Positions 12,694 through 25,672 are shown, counted from the first letter of the stretch. The stretch: DNA of 64,000 nt from Aristolochia californica (GCA_029961685.1 JARWKL010000009.1:21509237-21573236), one strand, 5' to 3'. Translations and numbers: made by a program. The notes: generated by a model not told the origin, from the sequence alone.

Positions 12694-13554
12694 AACTAGT
12701 GGAATTTCCCAAACTTGGTTAACAAAACTTTTGTGTTCATATGTGGTGTGTTAATAAATTTTCTTTACTAACATTTATTATTGCTTTAAATATTTTCCAT
12801 GCATAAACTCTAAGAGTTTCATTTTGTTGTGATCTACTTGCCTTTTATCTCTTTTTTGTCTACGACTTAAAGGGAAAAGTGAAAACTCAAGTTTTTATTT
12901 CAGGAAAATGTATACATCTAAAATGGAAATGCACAATGAAAAAATGTAGAGTGAGATAATTCAGAAAAGTGTCGGTAATTTTTAGGAATTGTAAACTCTT
13001 TTTAGATTTTATATATCAAGGTTTGCAATCGTCGGGAAAAGGGGGAGGTGGGGGATTTTTAATTGAGTGTTAATTCCCAATACATAGGTCATTCCTTAAA
13101 AAAATATAGTCTGTTACCCATTATAAATCACTTTACAATGATCTATGATCGTGAGGTCAGCTTTTTTGTAAATGGGCAAAATCATGGCTTGTTTGACTCG
13201 AGTAAATATCCCACCGCACGTTCACTTGAGAATTTAATGAGCGTTTTTTATCCACTTTAAAAAGTTTGGATCCATAGGTCATTTGAAAATTAACATGTTT
13301 CAAGCATGCTTATCCTTTTTTTAAAACATGTCTAGAAAAATCACTTTTTTATAAAATTCCAAGCTGTTGGGTTTTTTTAAATATACCACCGCACATTCAC
13401 TTGAAAATTTAATGAGCGTTTGTTATTCTCTTTAAATGGTTTGGATCCATAGGTCTTTTGAATCTTTAACATGTTTCAAGCATGCATATTCAATTTTTAA
13501 AACTTGCGTAGAAAAATCTCTTTCTTAAAAAATTCCAAGCTATTGGGGTAGTTG
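12694..13554 (+). repeat. Composite 861-bp unit with an added 176-180 bp segment
   Basis: The unit runs normally to AAGCTGTTGGG (about 13371), just short of the expected boundary. It then reads through a T run and re-enters at AAATATACCACC (13379), well upstream in the monomer. The re-entry segment 13379-13455 is identical by eye over 77 bp to 11838-11914 in the unit at 11329. The unit at 13555 also resembles the one at 12014, so the right partner of the exchange was probably this neighbouring pair. This is a visible out-of-register recombination junction. Confidence 0.85.
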
Positions 13555-14913
13555 AACTAGTGGAATTTTGAAAACTAGGATAAGAAAAATTTTGTGTTCC
13601 TTTGTGGTGTGTGAATACTTACATTTTTTATTGTTTTAAATTTTTTTCATGCATAAACTTTAAAAATTCATTTTGTAGTGATCTATTTGCCTTTTATATC
13701 TTTTTTCTCTACGAGATGAAGGGAAAAGTGAAAACTCAATTTTTCATTTAAAAAAAAAAAGTATTCATCTAAAACGGAAATGCACAATGCACAAATATAG
13801 AGAGAGATAATCCCAAAAAGTGTTTATAATTTTTAGGGAATGTCAACTCTTTTTAGTTTTGATATATCTGGTTTTGCAAACGTTGGGAAAAGGGGGAGGC
13901 GGGGGATTTTTAACTGAGTGTTGACTCCCAATCCTTAAGTCATTCCAAAAAAAAATATAGCCTGTTACGCATGATAAATCACTTTACAATCATATATGAT
14001 CGTTAGATCAGCTTTTTGTAAATGGCCAAAATTATGGCTTGTTTGACTCGGGTAAATATCCCACCACAAGTTCACTTGAAAATTTAATGAACGTTTGTTA
14101 CTCTTTTTAAAAGGTTTGGATCCATAGGTCATTTTCATCTTTATCATGTTTCAAGCATGCATATCCATTTTTGAAAACATGTGTAGAAAAATCTCTTTCT
14201 TATAAAATTCCAAGCTATTGGGGTTGTTGAACTAGTGGAATTTCCCAAATATGGATAACAACACTTTTTTTTTCATTTGTGGTGTTTAAATAAATTTTCT
14301 TTACATACATTTGTTATTTCTTTAAATTTTTTGTATGCATCAACTCTAAATATTTCATTTCGTGGTTATCTATTTGCCTTTTATATCTTTTTTGTCTACG
14401 AGATGAAGGGAAAAGCAAAAACTCAAGTTTTCATTTAAAAAAAAAGTATACATCTAAAATGGAAATTCACAATGCACAAATGTAGAGAGAGATAATCCCA
14501 AAAAGTGTCTGTAATTTTTAGAGAATGTAAACTCTTTTTAGTTTTTATATATCAGGTGTTGCAATCGTCTGGAAAAAAGGGAGGCGGGGGATTTTTAACT
14601 GAGTGTTGACTCAAACTCAATAAGTCATTCTTTACAAAAATATAGCCCATTAGGCATGATAAATCAAATTACAATCATCTATGATCGTTAGGTCAGCTTT
14701 ATGTAAATGGGAAAAATAATGGCTTGTTTGACTCTGGTAAATATCACATCGCACGTCACTTGAGAATTTAATGAGCGTTTGTTATTCTCTTTAAAAGGTT
14801 TGGATCCAAAGGCCATTTGCATCTTTAACATTTTTCAAGCATGCATATCCATTTTTGAAAACATGTTTAGAAAAATCTCTTTCCAATAAAATTGCAAGCT
14901 GTTGGGGTTGTTG

Positions 14914-16272
14914 AACTAGTGGAATTTCCCAAACTTGGATAAAATTTTTTTTTTTTTCATTTGTGGTGTGTGAATATTTTTTATTTACTTACATTCATTA
15001 TTTATTTAAATTTTTTCTATGCAGAAACTTTAAAATTTTCATTTCGTTGTGATCTATTTGCCTTTTATCTCTTTTTTGTCTACGAGATGAAGGAAAAAGT
15101 GAAAGCTCAAGTTTTGATTTAAAATAAAAGTATACATCTAAAATGGAAATGCACAATGCACAAATGTAGAGAGAGATAATTCCAAAAATTGTCTATAATT
15201 TTTAGGGATCGTAAACACTTTTGAGTTTTACTATATCAGTTTGTGCAATCGTCGGAAAAAAGAGGGAGGCGGGGGATTTTTAACAAACTGTTGACTCCCA
15301 ATCCATAAGTCATTCCTTACAAAAATATAGCCCGTTACGCATGATAAATCACTTTACAATCATCTATGATCGTTAGTTTACTTTTTGTAAATGGACAAAA
15401 ATTACGGCTTTTTTGACTCTGTTAAATATGGCACCGCAATTAACTTGAGAATTTAATGAGCGTTTGTTATTCCACTAGTCCATAGGTCATTTGCATCTTT
15501 AACATGTTTCAAGCATGCATATCCACTTTTTAAAACATGTGTAGAAAATTCTCTTTCTTATAAAATTCCAAGCTACTAGGGTTGTTGAACTAGTGGAATT
15601 TCTCAATGTTGGTTAACAAAACTTTTGTGTTCATATGTCGTATGTGAATAAATTTTCTTTACTTAAATTTATTATTGCTTTAAATTTTTTCCATGCATAA
15701 ACTCTAAGAGTTTCTTTGTTTTTTTTTATCTATTTGCCTTTCATGTCTTTTTTGTCTACGAGATGATGGGAAAAGTGAAAAATCAAGTTTTAATTTCAGA
15801 AAAATGTATACGTCTAAAATGTAAATGAATAATGAACAATTCTAGTGAGAGATAATTCCAAAAAGTGTCAGTAATTTTTAGGGATTGTAAACTCATTTTA
15901 GTTTTTTAAATACCTGGTTTTGCAATAGTCGGGAAAAGGGGGAGGTGGGGGATTTTAATCTGAGTGTTGACTCCCAATCCATAGGTCATTACAAAAATAT
16001 AGCCTGTTACCCATTATAAATCACTTTACAATCATCTATGATAGTTTGGTCAGCTTTTTTTAAAATGGGCAAAATAATGGCTTGTTTGACTCGAGTAAAT
16101 ATCCCACCGCATGTTAACTTGAGAATTTAATGAGCGCTTGTTATTCTCTTTTAAAGGTTTGGATCCACAGATCATTTGCATCTTTATCATGTTTCAAGCT
16201 TGCATATCCATTTTTTAAAACATGTGTAGAAAAATCTCTTTCCTATAAAATTCAAAGCTATTGGGGTAGTTT
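14914..16272 (+). repeat. Dimer cassette, copy 2 (monomers 24-25)
   Basis: The first unit has GCACCGCAATTAACTTG near 15431, a one-base variant of the HpaI motif. The second has TTACCCATTATAAA at about 16007-16020. It lies 4953 bp (seven units) to the right of copy 1. Confidence 0.75.
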
Positions 16273-16956
16273 TACTAGTGGAATTTCCCAAACTTGGATA
16301 ACAAATTATTTTTTTTTCATTTGTGGTGTGTGAATCAATTTTCTTTACGTACATTTTTTATTGATTTAAATTTTTTTCATGCATAAGCTCTAAAAATTCA
16401 TTTTGTTGTGGTCTATTTGTCTTCTATCTCTTTTTTGTCTATGAGATGAAGGGAAAAGTGAAAACTCAAGTTTTTATTTAAAAAGAAAGTATACATCAAA
16501 AAAAGAAATGCACAATGCACAAATGTAGAGAGAGATAATCCCAAAAAGTGTCTGTAATTTTTAGGGAATATAAACTCTTTTTAGTTTTTATATATCAGGT
16601 TTTGCAATCGTCGGGAAAGGGGGGAGGCGAAGCATTTTTAACTGAGTGTTGACTCCCAAACCTTAAGTCATTCTTAAAACAATATAGCCCATTACACATG
16701 ATAAATCTCTTTACAATCATCTATGATCGTTAGGTCAGCTTTTTGTAAATGGCCAAAATTATGGCATGTTTAACTTGGGTAAATATCCCACAACACGTTC
16801 ACTTGAAAATTTAATGAACGTTTGTTATTCTTGTTAAAAGGTTTGGATCCATCGGTCATTTGCATTTTTAACATGTTTCAAGCATGCATATCATTTTTTG
16901 AAAACATGTGTAGAAAAATCTTTTTCTAATAAAATTCGAAGCTATTGGGGTTGTTG

Positions 16957-19900
16957 AACTAGTGGAATTTCCCAAACTTGGATAACAAAATTTTTGTTTT
17001 CATTTGTGGTGTGTGAATAAAGTTTTGTTACTTACAGTCGTTATTTCTTTAGATTTTTTGTATGCATAAATTTTAAAATTTTCATTTCATTGTTATCTAT
17101 TTGCCCTTTATCTCTTTTTTGTCTACGGGATAAAGGGAAAAGTGAAAACTCAAGTTTTGATTTCAGAAAAATGTATACTTCTAAAATGGAAATGCACAAT
17201 GAACAAATGTAGAGAGAGATAATACCAAAAAGTGTCGGTAATTTTTAGGGATTGTAAACTCTTTTTAGTTTTTATATATCAGCTTTTGCAATCGTCGGGA
17301 AAAGGGGGAGGTGGGGGATTTTTAACTGAGTGTTGACACCCGATCCATATGTCATTCATTACAAAAATATTGCTCGTGACCCATTATAAATCACTTTACA
17401 ATCATCTATGATCGTCAGGTTAGCTTTTTTGTAAATGGGCAAAATAATGGCTTGTTTGACTCGAGTAAATATCCCACCACACATTCACTTGAGAATTTAA
17501 TGAGGGTTTGTTATTCTCTTTAAAAGGTTTGGATCCAAAGGTCATTTGCATCTTTATAATGTTTCAAGCATGCATATCCATTTTTTAAAACATGGGTAGA
17601 AAAATCTCTTTGTTATAAAATTCCAAGCTATTGGGATTATAGAACTAGTGGAATTTCCCAAACTTGGATAACAAAAGTTTTGTGTTCATTTGTGGTGTGT
17701 GAATAAATTTTCATTACTTACATTTGTTATTGCTTTAAATTTTTTCCCTGCATAAACTCTAAATTGTTCATTTCTTTGTGATCTATTTGCCTTTTATTTA
17801 TTTTGTATACGAGATGAAGGGAAAACTGAAAACTAGTGTTTTGATTTAAGAAAAAAGTATACATCTAAAATGGAAATGCACAATGCAGAAAAGTAGAGAG
17901 AGATAATTCCAAAAAGTGCCTGTAATTTTTAGGGATTGTAAACTCTTTTTAGTTTTAATATATCAGGTTTTGCAATCGTCGGGAAAAGGGGGAGGCGGGG
18001 GATTTTTAACTGAGTGTTGACTCGCAATCCATAAGTCATTCCTTAAAAAAATATAGCCTGTTATGCTTGATAAATCACTTTACAATCATCAATGATCGTT
18101 AGGTCAACTTTTTTTAAATGGGCAAAATTATGGCATGTTTGACTCAGGTAAGTATCCGCACGTTCACTCGAGAATTTAATGAGCGTTTGTTATTTTCTTT
18201 AAAAAAAATTGGATCTGTAGGTCATTTTCATCTTTAACATGTTCCAAGCAGGCATATACATTTTTTAAAGCTTGTGTAGAAAAATCTCTTTCTTATAAAA
18301 TTCCAAGCTATTCGAGTTGCTCAACTAGTGGAATTTCCAAAACTTGGATAACAAAACTTTTGTGTTTATTTGTGGTGTGCGAAAAAAATTTCTTTACTTA
18401 CAATTGTTATTTCTTTAAATTTTTTCATGCATAAACTCTAAAATTTTTATTTCGTTGTGATTTATTTGCCTTTTTATCTCTTTTTTGTCTACGAGATGAA
18501 GGGAAAAGTGAAAAATAAAATTTTGATTTAAGGAAAAAGTATACATCTAAAATGGAAATGCACATTGCACAAATGTAGATAGAGTTACTTCCAAAAAGTG
18601 TCAGTAATTTTTAGGGATTGTAAACTCTTTTTAGTTATAATATATCAAGTTTTGCTCTCATCGAGAAAAAAGAGGGGGGGGGGGGGGATTGTTTACTGAG
18701 TGTGGACTCCTAGTCCATAAGTCATTCCTTACAAAAATATAGCCCATTATGCATGATTACTCACTTTACAATCGTCTATGATCATTATGTCAGCTTTTTG
18801 TAAATGGGCAAAATAATGGCTTGTTTGACTCGGGTAAATATCCCACTGCACATTCACTTGAGAATTTACTAAACATTTGTTATTCACTTTAAAAAGTTTG
18901 GATCCATGGGTCATTTGCATTCTAACAAGTTTCAAGCATGCATATCCATTTTTTAAAAGATGCGTAGAAAAATCACTTTCTTATAAAATTCCAGGCTATT
19001 GGGGTTGTTGAACTAATGGAATTTCCCAAACTTGGATAACAAAACTTTTGTGTTCATTTGTGGTGTGTGTATAATTTTTCTTTACTTACATTTGTTATTG
19101 CTTTAAATTTTTTCCATGCATAAACTCTGAAAGTTTCATTTCGTTGTGATCTATTTGCCTTTTATCTCTTTTTTGTCTACGAGATGAAGCGAAAAGAGAA
19201 AACTCAAGTTTTGGTTTAAGAAAAAAGTATACATCTAAAATGGAAATGCACAATGTACAAATGTAGAGTGACATAATTGAAAAGAATGTCATTAATTTTT
19301 TGAGACTTCGAACTCTTTTTAATTTTTACATATTTGGTTTTGCAATCGTCAGGAAAAGGGGGAGGCGGAGGGAATTTTAATTGAGTGTTGACTCCCAATC
19401 CTTAAGTCACTCCATACAAAAATATAGCCCGTTGCGCATGATAAATCACTTTACAATCATCTATGATCGTTAGGTTAGCTTTTTGTAAATGGGCAAAATA
19501 ATGGCTTGTTTGATTCGGGTAAATATCCCACCGTACGTTCAATTGAGAATTTAATGTGCATTTGTTATTCTCTTTAAAAGGATTGGATCCATCGGTCATT
19601 TGCATCTTTAACATGTTTCAAGTATGCATATTCATTTTTTAAAAGAGGTGTAGAAAAATCTATTTCTGATAAAATTCCAGGCTAGGTTGTTGAACTAGTG
19701 GAATTTCCCAAACATGGATAACAAAAGTTTGTGTTCATTTGTGGTGAATAAATTTTCTTTACTTACATTTGTTATTGCTTTAAATTTTTCCATACAAAAC
19801 TCTAAAATTTTCATTTCATCGCGATCTATTTCCCTTTTATCTCTTTTTTGTCTACGAGATGAAGGGAAAAGTGAAAACTCTAGTTTTTATTTAAGAAAAA

Positions 19901-20351
19901 AGTTAACATCTAAAATGGAAATGCACAATGCACAAATGTATAGAGAGATAATTCCAAAAGGTGTCTATAATTTTTAGGCATTGTAAACACTTTTTAGTTT
20001 TAATATATCAGGTTTTGCAATCGTCGAAAAAAAGGGGAGGCGGGGGATTTTTAACTGACTATTGACTCCTTACAAAAATATAGCCCTTTACATGGGATAA
20101 ATCACTTTACAGTCATCTATGATTGTTAGGTTAGCTTTTTTTAAATGGACAAAATTATGACTTGTTTGACTCGGGTAAATATGCCACCGCAGTTAACTTG
20201 AGAATTTAATAAGCGTTTGTTATTCTCTTTAAATGGTTTGGATCCATAGGTCATTTGCATCTTTAACATGTTTCAAGCATGCATATCCATTTTTTAAAAC
20301 ATGTGTAGAAAAATCTGTTTCTTATAAATATCCAAACACTTGGGGTTGTTG
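16957..20351 (+). repeat. HOR type A, copy 1 (five monomers)
   Basis: Units begin at 16957, 17643, 18323, 19011 and 19693. Each matches a unit in the next block: 16957 with 20352 (GATTTCAGAAAAATG-type plus CCCATTATAAAT), 17643 with 21039 (GCAGAAAAGTAGAG), 18323 with 21721 (poly-G and AAAAATAAA), 19011 with 23008 (ACATAATT, GGAGGGAATTTTAA-like), and 19693 with 23694 (CATTTCATCGCGATCT). The first offset is 3395-3398 bp, rising to about 4000 bp after an extra unit in copy 2. Confidence 0.8.
18674..18687 (+). repeat. Expanded poly-G tract (14 G)
   Basis: The normal G-rich box, about GGGAAAAGGGGGAGGCGGGG, is replaced here by an uninterrupted run of 14 G. The homologous unit five monomers downstream has an even longer run, so the expansion predates the duplication of the block. 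Confidence 0.85.
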
Positions 20352-21038
20352 AACTAGTGGAATTTCCAGAACTTGGTTAACAAAAGTTTTGTGTTCATAT
20401 GTGGTGTGTGAATAAATTTTCTTTACTTACATTTATTATTGCTTTAAATTTTTTCCATGCATAAACTCTAAGAGTTTAATTTTGTTGTGATCTACTTGCC
20501 TTTTATCTCTTTCTTGTCTAAGAGATGTGGGGAAAAGTGAAAACTCAAGTGTTGATTTCAGAAAAATATATACATCTAAAATGGAAATGCACAATGAACA
20601 AATGTAGAGAGAGATAATTAAAAAAAGTGTTGGTAATTTTTAGGGATTTGTAAACTCTTTTTAGTTTTTATATATAAGGTTTTGCAATCGTCGGGAAGAG
20701 GTGGAGGTGGGGGATTTTTAACTGAGTGTTGACTCCCAATCCATAGGTCATTCGTTACAAAAATATAGCCCGTTACCCATTATAAATTACTTTACAATCA
20801 TCTATGATCGTTAGGTTAGCCTTTTTGTAAATGGGCAAAATAATGGCTTGTCTGACTCGAATAAATATCCTACCGCACGTTCACTTGAGAATTTGATGAG
20901 CGTTTGTTATTCTCTTTAAAAGTTTTGGATCCAAAGGTCATTTGCATCTTTCACATGTTTCAAGCATGCATATCCATTTTTTAAAACATGGGTAGAAAAA
21001 TCTCTTTGTTACAAATTTCCAAGCTACTGGTATTATAG
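19693..21038 (+). repeat. Dimer cassette, copy 3 (monomers 31-32)
   Basis: The first unit has GCAGTTAACTTGAG at about 20189-20202 and a deletion of about 20 bp near 20067, where TTGACTCC joins TTACAAAAATATAG. The second has TTACCCATTATAAAT near 20773. It straddles the boundary between the two HOR type A copies, which shows that the HOR contains this older dimer. Confidence 0.72.
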
Positions 21039-21720
21039 AACTTGTGAAATTTTCCAAACTTGGATAACAAAACTTTTTTGTTCATTTGTGGCATATGAAT
21101 AAATTTCCTTTACTTACATTTGTTCTTGCTTTAAAATTTTTCCATGCATAAACTCTAAATTTTTCATTTTGATGTGATCTATTTTCCTTTTATCTCTTTT
21201 GTATACGAGATGAAGGGAAAACTGAAAACTCAAGTTTTCATTTAAGAAAAAATTATACATCTAAAATGGAAATGCACAATGCAGAAAAGTAGAGAGAGAT
21301 AATTCCAAAAAATTCCTGTAATTTTTAGGGATTGTAAACTCTTTTTAGTTTTAATATATCAGGTTTTGCAATCGTCGAGAAAAGGGGGAGGCGGGGGATT
21401 TTTAACTGAGTGTTGACTCCCAATCCATAAGTCATTCCTTAAAAAATATACCCTGTTACGCATGATATATCACTTTACAATCATCTATGATCGTTAGGTC
21501 AGCTTTTTGTAAATGGGCAAAATTATGGCATATTTGTCTCGGGTAAGTATCCCACTGCATGTTCACTTGAGAATTTAATGAGCATTTGTTATTTTCTTTA
21601 AAAAAATTGGATCTATAGCTCATTTTCATCTTTTAACATGTTCCAAGCATGCATATACATTTTTAAAACATGTGTAGAAAAATATCTTTCTTATAAAATT
21701 CCATGTTATTCGGGTTGTTC

Positions 21721-22325
21721 CACAAGTGGAATTTCCCAAACTAGGATAACAAAACTTTTGTGTTCATTTGTGGTGTGAGAATAAATTTTCTTTACTTACA
21801 ATCGTTATTTCTTAAAAATTTTCCATGCATAAACTCTAAAATTTTTATTTCGTTGTGATTTATTTGCCTTTTATCTCTTTTTTGTCTACGAGATGAAGGG
21901 AAAAGTCAAAAATAAAGTTTTCATTTAAGAAAAAGTATACATCTAAAATGGAAATGCACATTGCATTAATGTAGAGAGAGATACTTCCAAAAAGTGTCTG
22001 TAATTTTTATTGATTGTAAACTCTTTTTAGTTATAATATATCAAGTTTTCTAGTGGCCGAGAAAAAGGGGGGGGGGGGGGGGGGGTGTTGATTTTTAACT
22101 GAGTGTTGATTCCGAGTCCATCAGTCATTCCTTACAAAAACATAGCCCGTTATCCATGATAACTCACTTTACAATCATCTATGATCATTATGTCAGCTTT
22201 TTGGAAATGGGCAAAATAATGGCTTGTTTGACTTGGGTAAATATCCAACCGCATGGTCACTTGAGAATTTGATGAGTGTAGAAAAATCTTCTTTCTTATA
22301 AAATTCCAAGCTATTGGGGTTGTTG
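21721..22325 (+). repeat. Short monomer 34 (605 bp), ~80-bp deletion
   Basis: Near 22274-22282 the sequence passes from TTTGATGAG to TGTAGAAAAATC. The segment with the BamHI site and the left arm of the dyad is lost. TGAG/TGTG-like sequence at the join suggests microhomology. Confidence 0.8.
22067..22085 (+). repeat. Expanded poly-G tract (19 G)
   Basis: A run of 19 G takes the place of the G-rich box in the unit at 21721. It lies 3393 bp to the right of the 14-G tract, in the matching position of the second HOR copy. Length may be unreliable because long homopolymers are prone to sequencing error. Confidence 0.8.
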
Positions 22326-23693
22326 AACTAGTGGAATTTCCCAAACTTGGATAACAAAACTTTTGTGTTCAGTTGTGGTGTGTGAATAAATTTTCTTTAC
22401 TTACATTTGTTATTGCTGTAAATTTTTTTCGTACATAAACTCTAAAATTTTCATTTCGTTGTGATCTATTTGCCTTTTATCTCTTTTTTGTCTCCACGAT
22501 GAAGGGAAAAGTTAAAACTCAAGTTTTGATTTAAGAAAAAAGTATACATCTAAAATGGAAATGCATCATGCACAAATGTAGAGAGTAATAATTCCAAAAA
22601 GTACCTGTAATTTTTAGGGACTTTAAACTCTTTTTAGTTTTTATATATCTTGCAATCGTTCGGGAAAAGGGGGTGGTGCTGGGATTTTTAACAGAGTGTT
22701 GAGACCCATTCCATAAGTCATTCCTTACAAAAATATCGTTCGTTACGCATGATAAATCACATTACAATCATCTATTATCGTTACGTCAAATTTTTGTAAA
22801 TGGGCAAAATAATGACTTGTTTGACTTGGGTAAATATCCCACCGCACGTTCACTTGAGAAATTTAATGAGCGTTTGTTATTCACTTTAAAATTTTTTGAT
22901 CCATAGGTCATTTGCATTTTAACATGTTTCAAGCATGCATATCCATTTTTTAAAACATGTATAGAAAAATCACTTTGTTATAAAATTCCATGCTATTGGG
23001 GTTGTTGAACTAGTAGAATTTCCCAAACTTGGATAACAAAACTTTTGTGTTCATTTGTGGTGTGTGAATAATTTTTCTTTACTTACATTTGTTATTGCTT
23101 TAAACTTTTTCCATGTGTAAACTCTAAAAGTTTCATTTCGTTGTGATCTATTTGCCTTTTATCTCTTTTTTGTCTACGAGATGAAGGGAAAAGAGAAAAC
23201 ACAAGTTTTGATTTAAGAAAAAAGTGTACATTTAAAATGGAAATGCACAATGAACAAATGTAGAGAGACATAATTCAAAAAAGTGTGTGTAATTTTTATG
23301 GATTTTGAACTCTTTTTATTTTTTACATATCTGGTTTTGCAATCATCAGGAAAAGGCGGAGACAGAGGGAATTTTAACTGAATGTTGACTCCCAATCCAT
23401 AAGTCACACCTTACAAAAATAGAGACCGTTATGCATGATAAATCACTTTACAATCATCTATGATCGTTAGGTTAGCTTTTTGTAAATGGACAAAATAATG
23501 TCTTGTTTGATTTGGGTAAATATCCTACCGTACGTTCAATTGAGAATTTAATGTGAATTTGTTATTCTCTTTAAAAGGTTTGGATCCATAGGTCATTTGC
23601 ATCTTTAACATTTTTCAAGCATGCATATCCATTTTTTAAAACATGTGAAGAAAAATCTATTTCTTGTAAAATTTCAAGCTATTGGGGTTGTTG

Positions 23694-24288
23694 AACTAGT
23701 AGAATTTTGCAAACTTGGATACCAAAACTTTGTGTTCATTTGTGGTATGTGAATAAATTTTCTTTACTTACATTTGTTCTTGCTTTAAATTTTTCCATAA
23801 AAAATTCTAAAATTTTCATTTCATCGCGATCTTTTTGCCTTTTATCTCTTTTTTGTTTACAAGATGAAGGGAAAAGTGAAAAGTCAAGTTTTGAATAAAG
23901 AAAAAAGTATACATCTAAAATGGAAGTGACCATCTCAATCGTCGGGAAATGGGGGAGGCAGGGGATTTTTTACTGAGTGTTGACTCCCAATCCACAAGTT
24001 ATTATTTACCAAAATATTGCCCGTTACAGATAATAAATCACATTACAATCATCTACGATCGTTAGGTCAGCCTTTTGAAAATGGGCAAGATAATGGCTTG
24101 TTTGACTCGGATAAATATCCCACCGCACGTTCACTTGAGAATTTAATGAGCGTTTTCTATTCTCTGTAAAATGTTTGGATCCATAGGTCATTTACATCTT
24201 TAACATGTTTCAAGCATGCATATCCATTTTTTAAAACATGTGTAGAAAAATCTCTTTCTTATAAAATTCAGAGCTATTGGGGTTGTTG
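23694..24288 (+). repeat. Short monomer 37 (595 bp), ~90-bp deletion
   Basis: At about 23923-23940 AAATGGAAGTGACCATC joins TCAATCGTCGGG. The CACAATGCAC...TTTTAGTTTTT part is missing and the G-rich box is kept. Confidence 0.8.
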
Positions 24289-25672
24289 AACTAGTGGAAT
24301 TTCCTAAACTTGGATTACAAAACTTTTGTGTTCATTTGTGGTGTTTGAATAAATTTTCTTTATTTACATTTGTTATTGCTTTAAATTTTTTTCATGCATA
24401 AACTCAAAAGTTTTCATTTCGTTGTGAGCTATTTGCCCTTTATCTCTTTTTTGTCTACAAGATGAAGGAAAAAGTGAAAACTCAAGTTTTGATTTAAAAA
24501 AAAAAGTATACTTCTAAAATGGGAATGCACAATGCACAAATGTAGAGATAGATAATTCCAAAAAGTGACTGTAATTTTTAGGGATTTTAAACTCTTTTTT
24601 GTTTTTATATATCATCTTTTGCAATCGTCAGGAAAAGGGGAAGGCGGGGTAATTTTTAACTGAGTCTTGACTCCCAATCAATAAGTCATTCCCTACAAAA
24701 ATGTAGCCCGTTACGCATGATAAATAACTTCACAATCATCTATGGTAGTTAGGTCAGCTTTTTGTAAATAGCCAAAATAATGGCTTGTTTGACTCGGGTA
24801 AATATACCACCGCAAGTTCACTTGAGAATTTAATGAGTGTTGTTATTCTCTTTAAAACGTTTGGATCCATAGGTCATTTGCATCTATAACATGTTTTAAG
24901 CATGCATATCCTTTTTTTAAAACATGTGTAGAAAAATCACTTTCTTATTAAATTCCAAGCTATTGGGATTGTTGAACTAGTGGAATTTCCCAAACTTGGA
25001 TAACAAAACTTTTGTGTTCATTTGTGGGGTGCGAATAAATTTTCTTTACTTACATTTGTTATTGCATTAAATTTATTGCTTTAAATTTTTTCCATGCATA
25101 AACTCTTAAATTTTCATTTCCTATTGATCTATTTACCTTTTATCTCTTTGATGTCTACGAGATGAAGGGAAATGTGAAAACTCAAGTTTTGATTTAAGAA
25201 AAAAGTATACATCTAAAATGGAAATGTACAATGCACAAATGTAGAGAGACATAATTCCAAAAACTGTCTATAATTTTTAGGGATTTTGAACTCTTTTTAG
25301 TTTTATATCATGTTTTGCAATCGTCGGGAAAAGGGGGAGTCGGGGGGGTTTTTAACTTAGTGTTGACTCCCAATCCATAAGTCATTTTGTAAAAAAATAT
25401 ATCCCATTATGCATGATGAATCACTTTACAATCATCTGTGACCGTTAGGTCAGGTTTTTTTAAATGGGTAAAATAATGGCTTACTTGACTCGGGTAAGTA
25501 TCCCACAGCACGTTCACTTGACAATTTAATGAGCGAGAAATTATTCTCTTTTAAATAATTGGATCCAAAGGTGATTTGCATCTTTAACATGTTCCAAACA
25601 TGCATATCCATTTTTTAAAACATGTGTAGAAAAATCTCTTTCTTATAAAATTCCAAGCTATTGGGGTTGTTG
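24289..25672 (+). repeat. Monomers 38-39
   Basis: Units begin at 24289 and 24975. The second is 698 bp because of a 14-bp local duplication (25061-25088). It carries the GAGCGAGAAATTATTCTC variant of the region before the BamHI site, which becomes GAGCGAGAGATT in later blocks. Confidence 0.85.
25061..25088 (+). repeat. 14-bp tandem duplication inside a monomer
   Basis: ATTGCATTAAATTT is followed directly by ATTGCTTTAAATTT. Other units have a single copy. The two copies differ at one base, so the duplication is either not brand new or arose between two slightly different templates. Confidence 0.85.

Larger units (their letters stand above)
9961..16956 (+). repeat. Monomers 17-26, mixed subfamilies with a dimer cassette
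   Basis: Units begin at 9961, 10644, 11329, 12014, 12694, 13555, 14230, 14914, 15588 and 16273. Two subfamilies interleave. One has TTACCCATTATAAAT, with CTCTAAGAGTTTC-like sequence and GATTTCAGAAAAATG-like sequence (units at 10644, 12694 and 15588). The other has ATAATCCCAAAAAGTG (units at 12014, 13555, 14230 and 16273). Units at 13555 and 16273 also share AATGGCCAAAATTATGG and GAACGTTTGTTA, four units apart. Confidence 0.85.
20352..24288 (+). repeat. HOR type A, copy 2 (six monomers)
   Basis: Units begin at 20352, 21039, 21721, 22326, 23008 and 23694. It repeats the order of the 16957-20351 block but has one extra monomer, at 22326. That monomer matches the units at 26353 and 45380 (CGATGAAGGGAAAAGTTAAA-like, CACATTACAATCATC-like, GCATTTTAACATG). 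Two units are shortened (21721 and 23694). Confidence 0.78.
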
